Positions 34,172-43,563 of a DNA stretch of 64,000 nt are shown here, piece after piece. A program made the translations under genes and the position numbers. The stretch is from an uncultured Paracoccaceae bacterium (GTDB lineage Bacteria; Pseudomonadota; Alphaproteobacteria; Rhodobacterales; Rhodobacteraceae). The notes below the pieces were generated by a model. It was given only the letters and a program-made list of their open reading frames with translations, made no database searches and was not told the origin of the DNA. The DNA is taken from assembly GCA_913060475.1 (NCBI GenBank), contig CAJXSD010000006.1:57582-121581 (forward strand), written 5' to 3'. Positions within the stretch are counted from its first letter, which is position 1; each line of letters starts with the position of its first letter.

Positions 34172-36670
34172 TTAATTGTCGGATGTCGCAGACGCGGGCT
34201 GCAATGTGGTGATCCCTGTGGCCGCCGCGCGGGCCAGCGCCGGGTCCAGCGACATTTGTACATATTCGCCCCGCCGCCACAGCTGACCCATATCGTCATA
34301 ATGGCGCGACAGGAAATGGCCCGATTGTCCGGTTGCGATGATAAACACCGAACTGTCAGGATCCGCAAAATCATAGACCCCGCGATAGGCGGCCGCATGC
34401 ACGTTCAAAAACGGATTGGGATCGCGCCCCCCCGTTTTTCCACGCATCAATGTGTTGTCGCCCCCCGATGTCGATTGGCGGATGTTGACAAAATAATTCA
34501 GGACCGGCACCGCGCCCAATGTGGGGTGATCATGGGTGGCCTGATGCGCATCGCCCCAGCGCAGTGCCTTGGGATCGCGGTCAAAATTTTCTGCCAACCA
34601 GACCAAGGCATCATCCAAGGCCAATCGTGCCATATCCACACAGGTTTCAACGACCGTGGATTGCACCACATCACACCAGTCCCCCGCGCCATCGATGTTG
34701 CGATACACCTTTTCGATGAACAGGGGATCAACATGGCGGAATTGACGGGCCAGCGGCCCCAAATCATCGCGGATCAACCGGTCTTGCAGCGCGCGCATCC
34801 AGGCCATGTATATCAGCGGTTCGGGCAGGTGTTCGTTCATCTCTCCGTTCCAGCTGGCCAACAGCTGCAGCGCCTCTTGGCGGCTGCGTTCTAATGTGCC
34901 GGCGGGGGCGGGATCACCCGTAAACCAAAGTTCGGCCCCAATCAGCGGCAACAACCCACGCGCGGCAAAGCTGACGGTGTCCAGTTGCGTTTCAATGAAA
35001 CTTTCACGCGTATGAACCTGACGGTTTTGCATCAACCGTTCCCAGCGTTTGATCCGTTGGCTGTCGCCCCAGTAATACGACATGTGATCCGGAAAATCCC
35101 CATCCGCGATTTTGTTGTTGGTGTTTCCCAATATGCCGCCTGCGGGGTTGATCGTTTGGGGCGTGTCACCATAGGGTTTGAACCCCGCCCATTGATTTTC
35201 AACCATCCACCCCAGCGATGGCATTTTGCCCTGACTGGTGTGGTTTTGATCGCGAATGGGCATGATCCCCACGGTTTTCAGGGCAATCGACGTGACATCC
35301 GCGAATGTCACATTCTGCGACGGCGCCTGATAGGTGTCAAAGGCGGCAATGCCCTGTTCCACGGTTTTTGCCCGCATTAACGCCAGTCCCGCCGAAACCG
35401 ATGGGTCATCGCCGCGCAGTGCCGTCCATTGCAACACGGGCACATGGTTGGGCGGTGTGATTTGGTCAATTTGATGAAATGTGTCCGGTAAAACGGGGCC
35501 GTTTTTCGATTTGCGAATGTCCAGTGTGACAGGCGCCTGGCCTTTGACCTGAATGATCGAGGGCGTGGTTTCAAACGGGGCCCAGCCGGTTTGCGTGCGG
35601 TATTCATTGGGGCGGGCGGGGTTGATTTCCTCCATCACGATGTCTTGGTCATCAAGATAGCTGCTGGTCATGCCCCAGGCCAGATCATGGTTGCGTCCCA
35701 CCAAAACAAAGGGCAATCCGGGGATGGTGCCGCCAATCACCCCACCGGTTGCCAGTTCAAGCCGTGCCAGATAAAACACGCCCGGTGCTGCCAAACCCAA
35801 ATGCGGATCATTGGCCAGCAAACTGCCCCCCGCCGCCGACCGCGCAGGGGCTGCTGCAAAGGCGTTTGATGCCCCCGCCAGCGCGTAATCCGTGATGGGG
35901 GACAGAAAATCGAATTCGTCCGCCCCCTGCATAGGGGTCAGAGCGGCAAACTGACGTTCAATGGCCTGCGGGACAATGCTGCTGTATTCCGGTAAATCCA
36001 GAATGGGCGCACCGGGAAAGGCGGGGAAAATATCGTCAATCCGGTCGGGAAAGGGCAGCGTCAGCGACGTTTTCGCATATAGGATGTCACGCGCGGCCTG
36101 ACCGGACAGCTGCAAGGCCATCAATTTTTGAATGGCGATGGAATCGGCGGGCTGCCACGGGGCAAAGGGGACATCAAACAGAAACATCTCTGGCGCCCCA
36201 CGACCCAGTGCCGTGTCATTAATTTCCTGAATACGGGCGTTTATGCCCTGTGCATAGGCCGTCAGCGCGGCCATGGTGTCAGGGGTTTGTGCACCAAGCG
36301 ATGTTTTCGCCAACCCGTTCAAATCAAGGCTGCGCAATAAAATATCGGTGTTCAGGGTGCGCGGTCCGAAAATTTCAGACAAACGCCCCTGTGCGCTGCG
36401 CCGCAGGATGGTCATTTGCCACAAACGATCCTGCGCATGGGCATAGCCAAGGCCGAAAAAAACATCCGCGTCGGATGTGCCGAAAATATGCGGAACATTG
36501 GCCGTATCGCGCACGATTTCTACGGTGTCCGTCAGGCCCACGACCTGCAGGGTTTTGTCATAGTCCGGCAAGGACCGCCAGGCCAGATAGAATGCAAAAC
36601 CGGTTGCCAGTGTTGCCAAGACAATCGCCGCGGTTGTGATCCGCAGCATCCACTGGAACAATTTTTTCAT
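34172..36670 (-). CDS. Penicillin acylase family protein (Ntn-hydrolase precursor)
   Basis: Encodes 832 aa. Single-chain precursor cut into alpha and beta chains. An N-terminal hydrophobic segment (WMLRITTAAIVLATLATGFAFYLAW) acts as signal or anchor. The nucleophile is the Ser of ALAGASNAFAAAP near residue 275, which becomes the new N-terminus after autocleavage. RTNDxx-like DPHLGL, GGTIPGLPFVLVGRNHDLAWGMT and the C-terminal WGDAHQATHDHP are family features. Start ATG 36670 follows GAGGTGA. The substrate could be an amide such as an acyl-homoserine lactone, but the sequence does not say. It is convergent with hflX. Confidence 0.9.
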   Translation of the reverse strand: MKKLFQWMLRITTAAIVLATLATGFAFYLAWRSLPDYDKTLQVVGLTDTVEIVRDTANVPHIFGTSDADVFFGLGYAHAQDRLWQMTILRRSAQGRLSEIFGPRTLNTDILLRSLDLNGLAKTSLGAQTPDTMAALTAYAQGINARIQEINDTALGRGAPEMFLFDVPFAPWQPADSIAIQKLMALQLSGQAARDILYAKTSLTLPFPDRIDDIFPAFPGAPILDLPEYSSIVPQAIERQFAALTPMQGADEFDFLSPITDYALAGASNAFAAAPARSAAGGSLLANDPHLGLAAPGVFYLARLELATGGVIGGTIPGLPFVLVGRNHDLAWGMTSSYLDDQDIVMEEINPARPNEYRTQTGWAPFETTPSIIQVKGQAPVTLDIRKSKNGPVLPDTFHQIDQITPPNHVPVLQWTALRGDDPSVSAGLALMRAKTVEQGIAAFDTYQAPSQNVTFADVTSIALKTVGIMPIRDQNHTSQGKMPSLGWMVENQWAGFKPYGDTPQTINPAGGILGNTNNKIADGDFPDHMSYYWGDSQRIKRWERLMQNRQVHTRESFIETQLDTVSFAARGLLPLIGAELWFTGDPAPAGTLERSRQEALQLLASWNGEMNEHLPEPLIYMAWMRALQDRLIRDDLGPLARQFRHVDPLFIEKVYRNIDGAGDWCDVVQSTVVETCVDMARLALDDALVWLAENFDRDPKALRWGDAHQATHDHPTLGAVPVLNYFVNIRQSTSGGDNTLMRGKTGGRDPNPFLNVHAAAYRGVYDFADPDSSVFIIATGQSGHFLSRHYDDMGQLWRRGEYVQMSLDPALARAAATGITTLQPASATSDN

Positions 36671-36755
36671 CCGAGTCACCTCGCCGTTTTGCAAACCCTT
36701 GCATCCTGTTACACAAAGGGACACAACTAGAAAACCGATAACAGGAGGAATTGCA

Positions 36756-37628
36756 GTGGCAAAGGTTGCTTTTTTAGGACTTGGCGTGATGGGATACCCA
36801 ATGGCGGGGCATTTGCAACGCGCGGGACATGACGTGACCGTTTATAACAGAACACAGGCCAAAGCGCAGGCCTGGGCCGATACCTATGGCGGGCAGGTCG
36901 CCGCCACCCCGGCCCAAGCGGCGCAGGGCGCTGACTTTGTCATGGCCTGCGTGGGCAATGATGATGATCTACGCGCGGTGACCATCGCGGAAAACGGGGC
37001 ATTCTCTGCAATGAAAGAGGGCGCGATTTTTGTTGATCACACCACGGTTTCGGCCAAGGTTACGGCCGAACTGTATCAGGCGGCGCACGCGGCGGGTTTG
37101 TCGTTTGTGGATGCACCGATTTCGGGCGGTCAGGCGGGCGCGGAAAATGGGGTGCTGTCAATTATGTGCGGCGGCGATGTCGCGGCCTATGCAGCCGCCG
37201 AACCCATAATGGCCGCCTATGCCCGCATCTGTCGCCGCATTGGCGACAGCGGTGCCGGTCAAAAAACCAAAATGTGCAACCAGATCGCCATTGCTGGTCT
37301 GGTCCAAGGCCTGTCCGAGGCCTTACATTTCGCGCAAAAGGCGGGGCTGGACGGCGCGGCCGTCGTCGAGGTGATCAGTCAAGGGGCTGCCGGTAGCTGG
37401 CAAATGTCAAACCGGTATGAAACGATGTTAAAGGATGAATACAATCACGGGTTCGCCGTTGATTGGATGCGCAAGGATCTGGGGATCTGTTTGGATGCGG
37501 CCAATGAAACAGGGGCCAGTTTGCCCGTGACGGCTTTGGTTGATCAGTTCTATAAAGACGTTCAAAAAATGGGCGGCGGGCGTTGGGATACATCCAGCCT
37601 GCTGAAACGTCTGCGCGCGCTGGACTAG
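36756..37628 (+). CDS. 3-hydroxyisobutyrate dehydrogenase-family oxidoreductase
   Basis: Encodes 290 aa from GTG 36756, with AGGAGG six bases upstream. N-terminal NAD(P) fold (VAFLGLGVMGYPMAGHLQRAGHDVTVYNRT), substrate loop FVDAPISGGQAGAENG near residue 120, and catalytic Lys in SGAGQKTKMCNQI near 170. Beta-hydroxyacid dehydrogenases reduce or oxidise small hydroxyacids such as tartronate semialdehyde or 3-hydroxyisobutyrate. The substrate is not clear. It stands alone between divergent and unrelated genes. Confidence 0.9.
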   Translation: MAKVAFLGLGVMGYPMAGHLQRAGHDVTVYNRTQAKAQAWADTYGGQVAATPAQAAQGADFVMACVGNDDDLRAVTIAENGAFSAMKEGAIFVDHTTVSAKVTAELYQAAHAAGLSFVDAPISGGQAGAENGVLSIMCGGDVAAYAAAEPIMAAYARICRRIGDSGAGQKTKMCNQIAIAGLVQGLSEALHFAQKAGLDGAAVVEVISQGAAGSWQMSNRYETMLKDEYNHGFAVDWMRKDLGICLDAANETGASLPVTALVDQFYKDVQKMGGGRWDTSSLLKRLRALD

Positions 37629-38086
37629 CGCGGGCCCCGTTTGGGGGTTCGTTAAATCTGAAAACAATGGCCAAAACTGGGACCAAAACTGGATCAAACT
37701 GATTTTGGCCATTGTAATTTCGCAAAAATTCCATTTAAGTGATTGTACGGTGGTGCGCGTAACGCGAGACACACCCAACAGTTTCGCTGTTTCCCGACGA
37801 GCCAGATGTAATCACCTGACGCCCGGCAAACAGATTGATTGGGCCCCAAGGGGCCAGAACTTAGCTTAGATCGCGCAAGCGACGGGCCAATAAACAGGAG
37901 GCGGCGGCTGAAATATTGCGCCCCTTCAGAAGGTAACGCGATGACGCGCACGAGGCAGAATTTTGTCCTAGCAACAGGCCCGACAGGCCTATGTTGCCGC
38001 GCGCCTATGATCGCCCAAACAAATCCGCACAACCAATTTCAGACCGTGTTAGACGGCGCAATTGCGTATGTGTGTAAATGGACACT
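37629..38086 (+). promoter_or_regulatory. Long non-coding leader of rne with several hairpins
   Basis: These 458 bases contain no credible gene. They hold a 13-bp perfect inverted repeat ACAATGGCCAAAA/TTTTGGCCATTGT (37664-37676, 37703-37715). Its 26-nt loop and flank repeat CAAAACTGG. There is also a GGCCCC-AA-GGGGCC hairpin (37842-37855). RNase E of E. coli controls its own mRNA through a structured 5' leader. A long structured leader here suggests the same principle, though the elements are not homologous by eye. The first hairpin may instead end the upstream gene. Confidence 0.55.
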
Positions 38087-41000
38087 ATGGTTAAGAAAAT
38101 GCTTATCGACGCCACCCACGCCGAGGAAACGCGCGTGGTTGTGGTTGATGGAAACAAGGTCGAGGAATTCGATTTTGAATCCGAAAATAAACGCCAGCTT
38201 GCTGGCAACATCTATCTAGCAAAAGTTACGCGCGTTGAACCGTCTTTGCAGGCGGCCTTTGTGGACTATGGCGGGAATCGCCATGGGTTTTTGGCGTTCT
38301 CGGAAATTCACCCCGATTATTACCAGATCCCGGTCGCAGATCGCGAAGCCTTGATGGAAGAGGAACGCGCCTACGCCCAATCCCAAAGCGAGGATGAGGA
38401 CGAAGAACCCACCAAGAAAACCCGCAGCCGTCGTGGCCGCGGGCGTGGACGGTCATCCGGGAAAACACAGGCGGCCCCTGCAGTAGACGTGGCAACCGAT
38501 GTATCCGGTATGGAAACCATCGATTTTGATGAGGATCCCTCTGAGTCAGAGGGTCAGGCCGATTTGACACTGGCGGTTGCGGATGACGAAAATCCCGCAG
38601 CCGACAGTGCGACGGATGCCGCAGCTGCTGCGCAACCGGATGCTGCATCTGTTGATACAGGCGATGTGTCATCAGACGAAACCACAGATACCCAAGCAGA
38701 TACGCAAGATGCGGGTCAAGACACGGTTGCAGACCTCGATCAGGGCCAGCCCGCGGCAGATGATGCAGGCAATGATACCGCGTCGGACGATGGGCAATCA
38801 GACGATACCCCGCCCACAACAATGGCGGCCGAGGTTGACAGCGACGATCCAGAAGTGTCGTCAGACATCATTGTCGATGACGCGGAAAGCGATGCGGATG
38901 ACGCGGATACTGATGACAGCGATGCGGATGACGCCGCGCTGCAAGACGACGGCATCGAATCTGTCGCCGATGACGATGATGCGATGGATCTGCGCCCCAA
39001 ACGTGCGCCACGTCCGCGCCGCTATAAAATTCAAGAAGTGATCAAGGTGCGCCAAATCATGTTGGTGCAGGTTGTAAAAGAAGAACGCGGCAACAAAGGG
39101 GCCGCGCTGACCACTTATCTGTCATTGGCCGGTCGCTATTGCGTGTTGATGCCCAATACCGCACGTGGTGGCGGGATTAGCCGCAAAATCACCAATGCGG
39201 TTGATCGCAAAAAACTGAAAGAAATTGCAAATTCAATCGACGTGCCCAATGGTGCGGGTTTGATCGTGCGCACCGCCGGTGCAAAACGCACCAAAACGGA
39301 AATCAAACGCGATTATGAATATTTGCAGCGTCTGTGGGAACAGATCCGTGAATTGACATTGAAATCAATCGCGCCCGCAAAAATCTATGAAGAGGGCGAT
39401 TTGATCAAACGCTCGATCCGTGATTTGTACAATCGCGATATCGAAGAAGTCTTGGTCGAGGGCGAACGCGGTTACCGCAATGCCAAAGATTTCATGAAAA
39501 TGATCATGCCCAGCCATGCGAAAAACGTCAAACATTACCAAGATGGTTTGCCGTTGTTTGCCCGCTATCAGGTCGAAAGCTATCTGTCATCAATGTTTAA
39601 CCCCGTGGTTCAGTTGAAGTCCGGGGGCTATCTGGTGATTGGCGTGACCGAGGCACTGGTTGCCATTGACGTCAACTCGGGTCGTGCGACCAAAGAGGGT
39701 TCGATCGAAGAGACCGCGTTGAAAACCAACCTTGAGGCCGCAGAAGAGGTGGCCCGCCAACTGCGCCTGCGCGATTTGGCCGGTTTGATCGTGATCGACT
39801 TTATCGATATGGACGAACGCCGCAACAATGCGGCCGTTGAAAAACGGATCAAGGATAAGCTGAAAACAGATCGCGCGCGCATTCAGGTGGGCCGTATTTC
39901 CGGATTTGGTCTGATGGAAATGTCGCGCCAGCGTTTGCGCCCCGGTATGATCGAGGCGACAACACAGGCCTGTGCCCATTGCCATGGCACCGGTTTGATC
40001 CGTTCAGACGACAACCTGGCCCTGTCGATCCTGCGCCAAATCGAAGAAGAAGGCGTGCGCCGCCGATCACGTGAGGTTTTGGTCCAATGCCCCGTCGGGA
40101 TCGCCAATTTCATCATGAACCAGAAACGCGATCATGTGGCCCATATCGAATCCCGCTATGGCCTGTCTGTCCGTGTCGAAGGGGACCCAATGTTGGTCAG
40201 CCCCGATTTCACCATCGAAAAATTCAAAACCGCGACCCGTATCGTTGCCGAGGCGTCACCGGTGGTGTCCGCCGATACCATCGTGATGGATCAGGTCGAT
40301 GAATTGATGGATGAGATCGAGGACGCCGAGATTTTGCCGGATGAAACCGAAGAAGAGCGGAAACCCAAAAAACGCCGTCGCCGTCGGCGTCGTCGCAAGG
40401 GCGGTGGATCGGATGAGGGATCAGCTGAAACGGGATCTGACAGCTCGGACGCACCGCAACAAGAGGCCGCAAATACAGACGCCGCAGACAGCCCGTCCGA
40501 GGATGTAGCAGCGGATGCAGGTGCGCTAGCCGTTGGCGATACCGATGCCAATGGTGATACGCCCAGCAAGCCCAAAAAACGTACGCGGACCCGCCGGAAA
40601 TCTGCCAAGACGGCGGATGAGGTGGTCAGCACAGATGCGGACCCTGCGCCTGAAACGCCCGTTGCGGCGGACCAGGCGGTTGCCTCCGGTGATGATACGC
40701 CAGATGCAGAAACGCCACCGGCCCAAGAGGTGAAAAAACCACGTCGGACCCGCAAAAAGAAGGTGCCAGAGACCGAAGCGGCAGAAGCAGCTGACCAATC
40801 GGATGCCGAACCCACCGCCGAGGACAAGCCCAAGCGCAAACGCGCACCGCGCAAAACCAAGGCGCAAAAAGAGGCTGAGATGCAAGCCGAGGCGCAAGCG
40901 GATGGCGCAAGCACGCAGGCGGACACAGGTATGGAAACGGCCGAGCCAGCGCAGGCTGAGACTGTCGCGAGTGAGCCTGCCGAGGTTGCACCGGTTCAGC

Positions 41001-41152
41001 CCGAGGCGACCCCAGCTGCGGAACCAGTTGTCGCCCAAGCTGAACCAGAACCTGCACCTGAACCCGCAGTACAGGACACCCCAACCGCTCAGACGGCCCC
41101 GGCAGAACCGGCCAAGCCCAAACGGCGCGGATGGTGGTCTTTGGGACGCTAA
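38087..41152 (+). CDS. rne: Ribonuclease E
   Basis: Encodes 1021 aa; endonuclease and degradosome scaffold. The start MVKKMLIDATHAEETRVVVVDG is typical; an ATG three codons earlier is equally possible and no clear ribosome site exists. The S1 domain (residues ~35-330) is split by a long acidic low-complexity insert of about 210 residues. The catalytic DNase I-like region has Asp in VAIDVNSGRA and VIDFIDM, then the Zn-link CAHCHGTG. The final ~270 residues are a disordered Lys/Arg and Ala/Glu/Pro scaffold with KPKKRRRRRRRR and ending KPKRRGWWSLGR. It is followed by a strong terminator. Confidence 0.95.
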   Translation: MVKKMLIDATHAEETRVVVVDGNKVEEFDFESENKRQLAGNIYLAKVTRVEPSLQAAFVDYGGNRHGFLAFSEIHPDYYQIPVADREALMEEERAYAQSQSEDEDEEPTKKTRSRRGRGRGRSSGKTQAAPAVDVATDVSGMETIDFDEDPSESEGQADLTLAVADDENPAADSATDAAAAAQPDAASVDTGDVSSDETTDTQADTQDAGQDTVADLDQGQPAADDAGNDTASDDGQSDDTPPTTMAAEVDSDDPEVSSDIIVDDAESDADDADTDDSDADDAALQDDGIESVADDDDAMDLRPKRAPRPRRYKIQEVIKVRQIMLVQVVKEERGNKGAALTTYLSLAGRYCVLMPNTARGGGISRKITNAVDRKKLKEIANSIDVPNGAGLIVRTAGAKRTKTEIKRDYEYLQRLWEQIRELTLKSIAPAKIYEEGDLIKRSIRDLYNRDIEEVLVEGERGYRNAKDFMKMIMPSHAKNVKHYQDGLPLFARYQVESYLSSMFNPVVQLKSGGYLVIGVTEALVAIDVNSGRATKEGSIEETALKTNLEAAEEVARQLRLRDLAGLIVIDFIDMDERRNNAAVEKRIKDKLKTDRARIQVGRISGFGLMEMSRQRLRPGMIEATTQACAHCHGTGLIRSDDNLALSILRQIEEEGVRRRSREVLVQCPVGIANFIMNQKRDHVAHIESRYGLSVRVEGDPMLVSPDFTIEKFKTATRIVAEASPVVSADTIVMDQVDELMDEIEDAEILPDETEEERKPKKRRRRRRRRKGGGSDEGSAETGSDSSDAPQQEAANTDAADSPSEDVAADAGALAVGDTDANGDTPSKPKKRTRTRRKSAKTADEVVSTDADPAPETPVAADQAVASGDDTPDAETPPAQEVKKPRRTRKKKVPETEAAEAADQSDAEPTAEDKPKRKRAPRKTKAQKEAEMQAEAQADGASTQADTGMETAEPAQAETVASEPAEVAPVQPEATPAAEPVVAQAEPEPAPEPAVQDTPTAQTAPAEPAKPKRRGWWSLGR

Positions 41153-41175
41153 ATCGGGACCACAAACTGGATGAT

Positions 41176-41207
41176 AAAAAAAACCCCGCTTAGGCGGGGT
41201 TTTTTTT
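41176..41207. terminator. Strong bidirectional terminator after rne
   Basis: Eight A, then CCCCGC-TTAG-GCGGGG, then eight T: a textbook intrinsic terminator in both directions. It serves rne on the plus strand and tusA on the minus strand. Confidence 0.95.
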
Positions 41208-41237
41208 AGCCTGCGGATTATGGGGTGGTTACAGGAT

Positions 41238-41465
41238 TTAACTGCCAACGATAATGGTAAACCGTTTCACACCATGATCCATATCCTGCGTTTCCACATG
41301 TTTGTGTCCATTGGTTTGGCAATAATGCGGAATGTCGATCACGGCCACGGGGTCATCGGCCAAAATACAGACCCGATCACCCGCAGGCAGCGATTTCAGG
41401 ACCTTGCGCAGTTTCAAAACGGGCAGGGGGCAGATCATACCAATGGCGTCAATTTCATGTGTCAT
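41238..41465 (-). CDS. Sulfur carrier TusA family protein
   Basis: Encodes 75 aa. The motif IDAIGMICPLPVLKLRKVLKSLPAGD has the active Cys12 in the CPxP pattern of SirA/TusA/YedF. It relays persulfide sulfur, for example to tRNA thiolation. ATG 41465 gives MTHEIDA as in relatives. It is divergent from ccdA, whose product handles thiols across the membrane; whether they are linked is unknown. Confidence 0.9.
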   Translation of the reverse strand: MTHEIDAIGMICPLPVLKLRKVLKSLPAGDRVCILADDPVAVIDIPHYCQTNGHKHVETQDMDHGVKRFTIIVGS

Positions 41466-41558
41466 GGCGCTGTGCTTAGGGCTTGGGTGACAAAATGTCC
41501 ACAAACTTGTGATCTGGATCTAGGTGACGTGGGCAGCGGAATAGATTACACCAAGCCT

Positions 41559-42308
41559 ATGTTCGGAATCGATGTGATAGATGCGGGTTTGTTGCCCGCC
41601 ATGCTGGTGGCCCTGTTTGCGGGGCTGATTTCATTTCTCAGCCCCTGTGTGTTGCCCATTGTGCCGCCCTATCTGGCCTATATGAGCGGGGTCAGCATTA
41701 CCGACCTGAACAGCGGTAAGTCACGCGCGACCGCGATTGTGCCTGCGCTGTTTTTTGTCATGGGTTTGTCTACCGTGTTTTTGATATTGGGCTTTGCAGC
41801 ATCGGCGGTTGGATCGGTGTTTTTGGCCTATCAAGATTGGTTCAACACGGCCGCAGCCATCATTGTTATGATTTTTGGCATCCACTTTCTGGGCATATAC
41901 CGCATTTCATTCCTAAACCAAGAGGCGCGTCTTGACGCAGGCGAACGGGGCGGATCGGCCTTTGGTGCCTATATCCTTGGTTTGGCCTTTGCCTTTGGCT
42001 GGACACCCTGTATTGGCCCGCAGCTGGGCGCAATCCTAAGCTTGGCCGCCTCCGAGGGGTCCGTGCCCCGTGGCATGGTGTTATTGGCCGTCTATGCCAT
42101 GGGATTGGGCATTCCTTTTTTGATCGTGGCTGCGTTTTTATCCCGTCTGGGTGGGGTTTTGACCTGGATGAAGCGGCATTTGGATCAGATCGAACGGGTT
42201 ATGGGCCTGCTGCTGTGGACGATTGGGTTAATGATGCTGACGGGTGGATTTGCATCGATGTCGTTTTGGTTGCTGGAAAAATTTCCTGCACTGGGCAGCT
42301 TGGGCTAG
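41559..42308 (+). CDS. ccdA: Cytochrome c biogenesis protein CcdA
   Basis: Encodes 249 aa with six hydrophobic helices. It carries reducing power from cytosolic thioredoxin to the periplasm. The two essential cysteines are in LSPCVLPIVPPYLAY near residue 29 and in GWTPCIGPQLGA near residue 150. ATG 41559 puts the first helix at the N-terminus. The next gene starts about 55 bp downstream. The family is certain; the partner could be apocytochrome c or other disulfide proteins. Confidence 0.93.
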   Translation: MFGIDVIDAGLLPAMLVALFAGLISFLSPCVLPIVPPYLAYMSGVSITDLNSGKSRATAIVPALFFVMGLSTVFLILGFAASAVGSVFLAYQDWFNTAAAIIVMIFGIHFLGIYRISFLNQEARLDAGERGGSAFGAYILGLAFAFGWTPCIGPQLGAILSLAASEGSVPRGMVLLAVYAMGLGIPFLIVAAFLSRLGGVLTWMKRHLDQIERVMGLLLWTIGLMMLTGGFASMSFWLLEKFPALGSLG

Positions 42309-42363
42309 TAATGATCTGCAACCTTGGGCATAGTTGATAAAAACCGCCCAAGGTCACGTTGGT

Positions 42364-43563
42364 ATGCATCGCATAGACACACCCGTAAAACACCGCAAAG
42401 TGTTTTATATCCCTGGATTTGATCCGTTCCCGCCGCGGCGATATCGTGAATTGTATCGCACACAATCGCGCGCACAGGCACAGATTTCGGGATATCAGGT
42501 CACATTGTCTGCGCAGCGCGCGGACGGGCATCGCTTCGGGTGGTCCGTTCAGGGCGTATTTGGCGAACATCATGTGATCAGTGACTTTACAGTGCTGGAA
42601 TGGTCGGATTTGGTCAAATCATCCATGTCGAACGGGATTTTTGCTACCTATCGGCAATTGGTCAAAACCGCCCTGATTTATGGAACATCGGGGGCGTTGT
42701 TTGATATCATGCGGCTGCGGCGTGGGCCGGTTTTGGCGGCACTTTATCCGGTGGCGATGTTGGTGGTACGATTGGTCTTGGCCCTTGCGGTGGCCTATGG
42801 CGTGGCGTCTGCGATATATCCGTGGGCAGGGGCATTTGCGGGGGTGGCCATAGGGTTGGTTTGGCCGATCCTGGCGCTGTTTCAACGCAGTGACGGACGA
42901 TTATTTGCCTATTATCTGATGCATGACTATGCACATACCGCGCAGGGGCGTGGGGCCTATGACCCTGCATTGCAACAGCGTTTGGCCGAATTCCGCAGCG
43001 ATATCGAACAGGCCCTGTCTGATCCCCACTGGGACGAGGTATTGGTGGTTGGCCATTCCTCGGGTGTGCATTTGGGGGTCAGCGTTTTGGCACAGATTGA
43101 CACCGCGCTGCAGGGGCGTTTGTCATTCCTCAGTTTAGGGCATGTGGTGCCTATGGTCGCGTTCCTACCCCAAGCGCAGCAGTTACGCGCCGATTTGCAT
43201 GATCTGGCGCGCAGGGATGGATTGGTGTGGGTCGATGTCACGGCGCCGGGCGATGCCTGTTCCTTTGGGCTGTGCGATCCTGTGGCGGTGTCGGGGCAGG
43301 GTGGGCAGGATCAAAAATGGCCCCTTGTTATCTCAGCCGCCTTTCGCAACACACTGTCGAAACAGCGGTTGTCGTATTTGCGGTTTCGGTTTTTTCAACG
43401 GCATTTTCAGTATCTCTGCGCCTTTGATTATCCGCAAGGGTTTGATTATTTTGGCATAACGGCGGGTCCATGGACTTTGGGCGATTATTTTGCGGGCCGA
43501 TCCCCGTCGCCCCAACGGATCACCCGTGCTGCGACACGTCATAGGGATAGGGGTCGGCGATGA
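42364..43563 (+). CDS. Unrecognised membrane-linked alpha/beta-hydrolase-like protein
   Basis: Encodes 399 aa. I do not recognise a named family. It starts with VFYIPGFDPFPPRRYRELY, like the first strand and loop of an alpha/beta hydrolase. Residues ~122-175 form two hydrophobic helices. A nucleophile elbow VLVVGHSSGVHLG lies at about 230-234. Further on are segments LVWVDVTAPGDACSF and the Phe/Tyr-rich HFQYLCAFDYPQGFDYFGITAGP. Its stop overlaps the cytochrome P450 ATG by four bases, so the two are coupled. A lipid-like or hydrophobic substrate shared with the P450 is a reasonable inference. Confidence 0.75.
   Translation: MHRIDTPVKHRKVFYIPGFDPFPPRRYRELYRTQSRAQAQISGYQVTLSAQRADGHRFGWSVQGVFGEHHVISDFTVLEWSDLVKSSMSNGIFATYRQLVKTALIYGTSGALFDIMRLRRGPVLAALYPVAMLVVRLVLALAVAYGVASAIYPWAGAFAGVAIGLVWPILALFQRSDGRLFAYYLMHDYAHTAQGRGAYDPALQQRLAEFRSDIEQALSDPHWDEVLVVGHSSGVHLGVSVLAQIDTALQGRLSFLSLGHVVPMVAFLPQAQQLRADLHDLARRDGLVWVDVTAPGDACSFGLCDPVAVSGQGGQDQKWPLVISAAFRNTLSKQRLSYLRFRFFQRHFQYLCAFDYPQGFDYFGITAGPWTLGDYFAGRSPSPQRITRAATRHRDRGRR

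Noticed and set aside
34169..34894. Plus-strand frame of 241 codons opposite the penicillin acylase C-terminus
   Set aside because: Shadow frame. The minus-strand protein has a nucleophile Ser and family segments throughout.
40370..40400. Arg run in RNase E as a third copy of the Arg tail seen in the corrinoid proteins
   Set aside because: It is internal, surrounded by Lys-rich disordered scaffold, and typical of RNase E RNA-binding segments, so it is not the same kind of feature.
40526..41248. Minus-strand frame of 240 codons opposite the RNase E C-terminal tail
   Set aside because: It is Gly/Arg/Leu/Phe periodic sequence caused by the Ala/Glu/Lys-rich codons of the RNase E scaffold, and it runs through the terminator.
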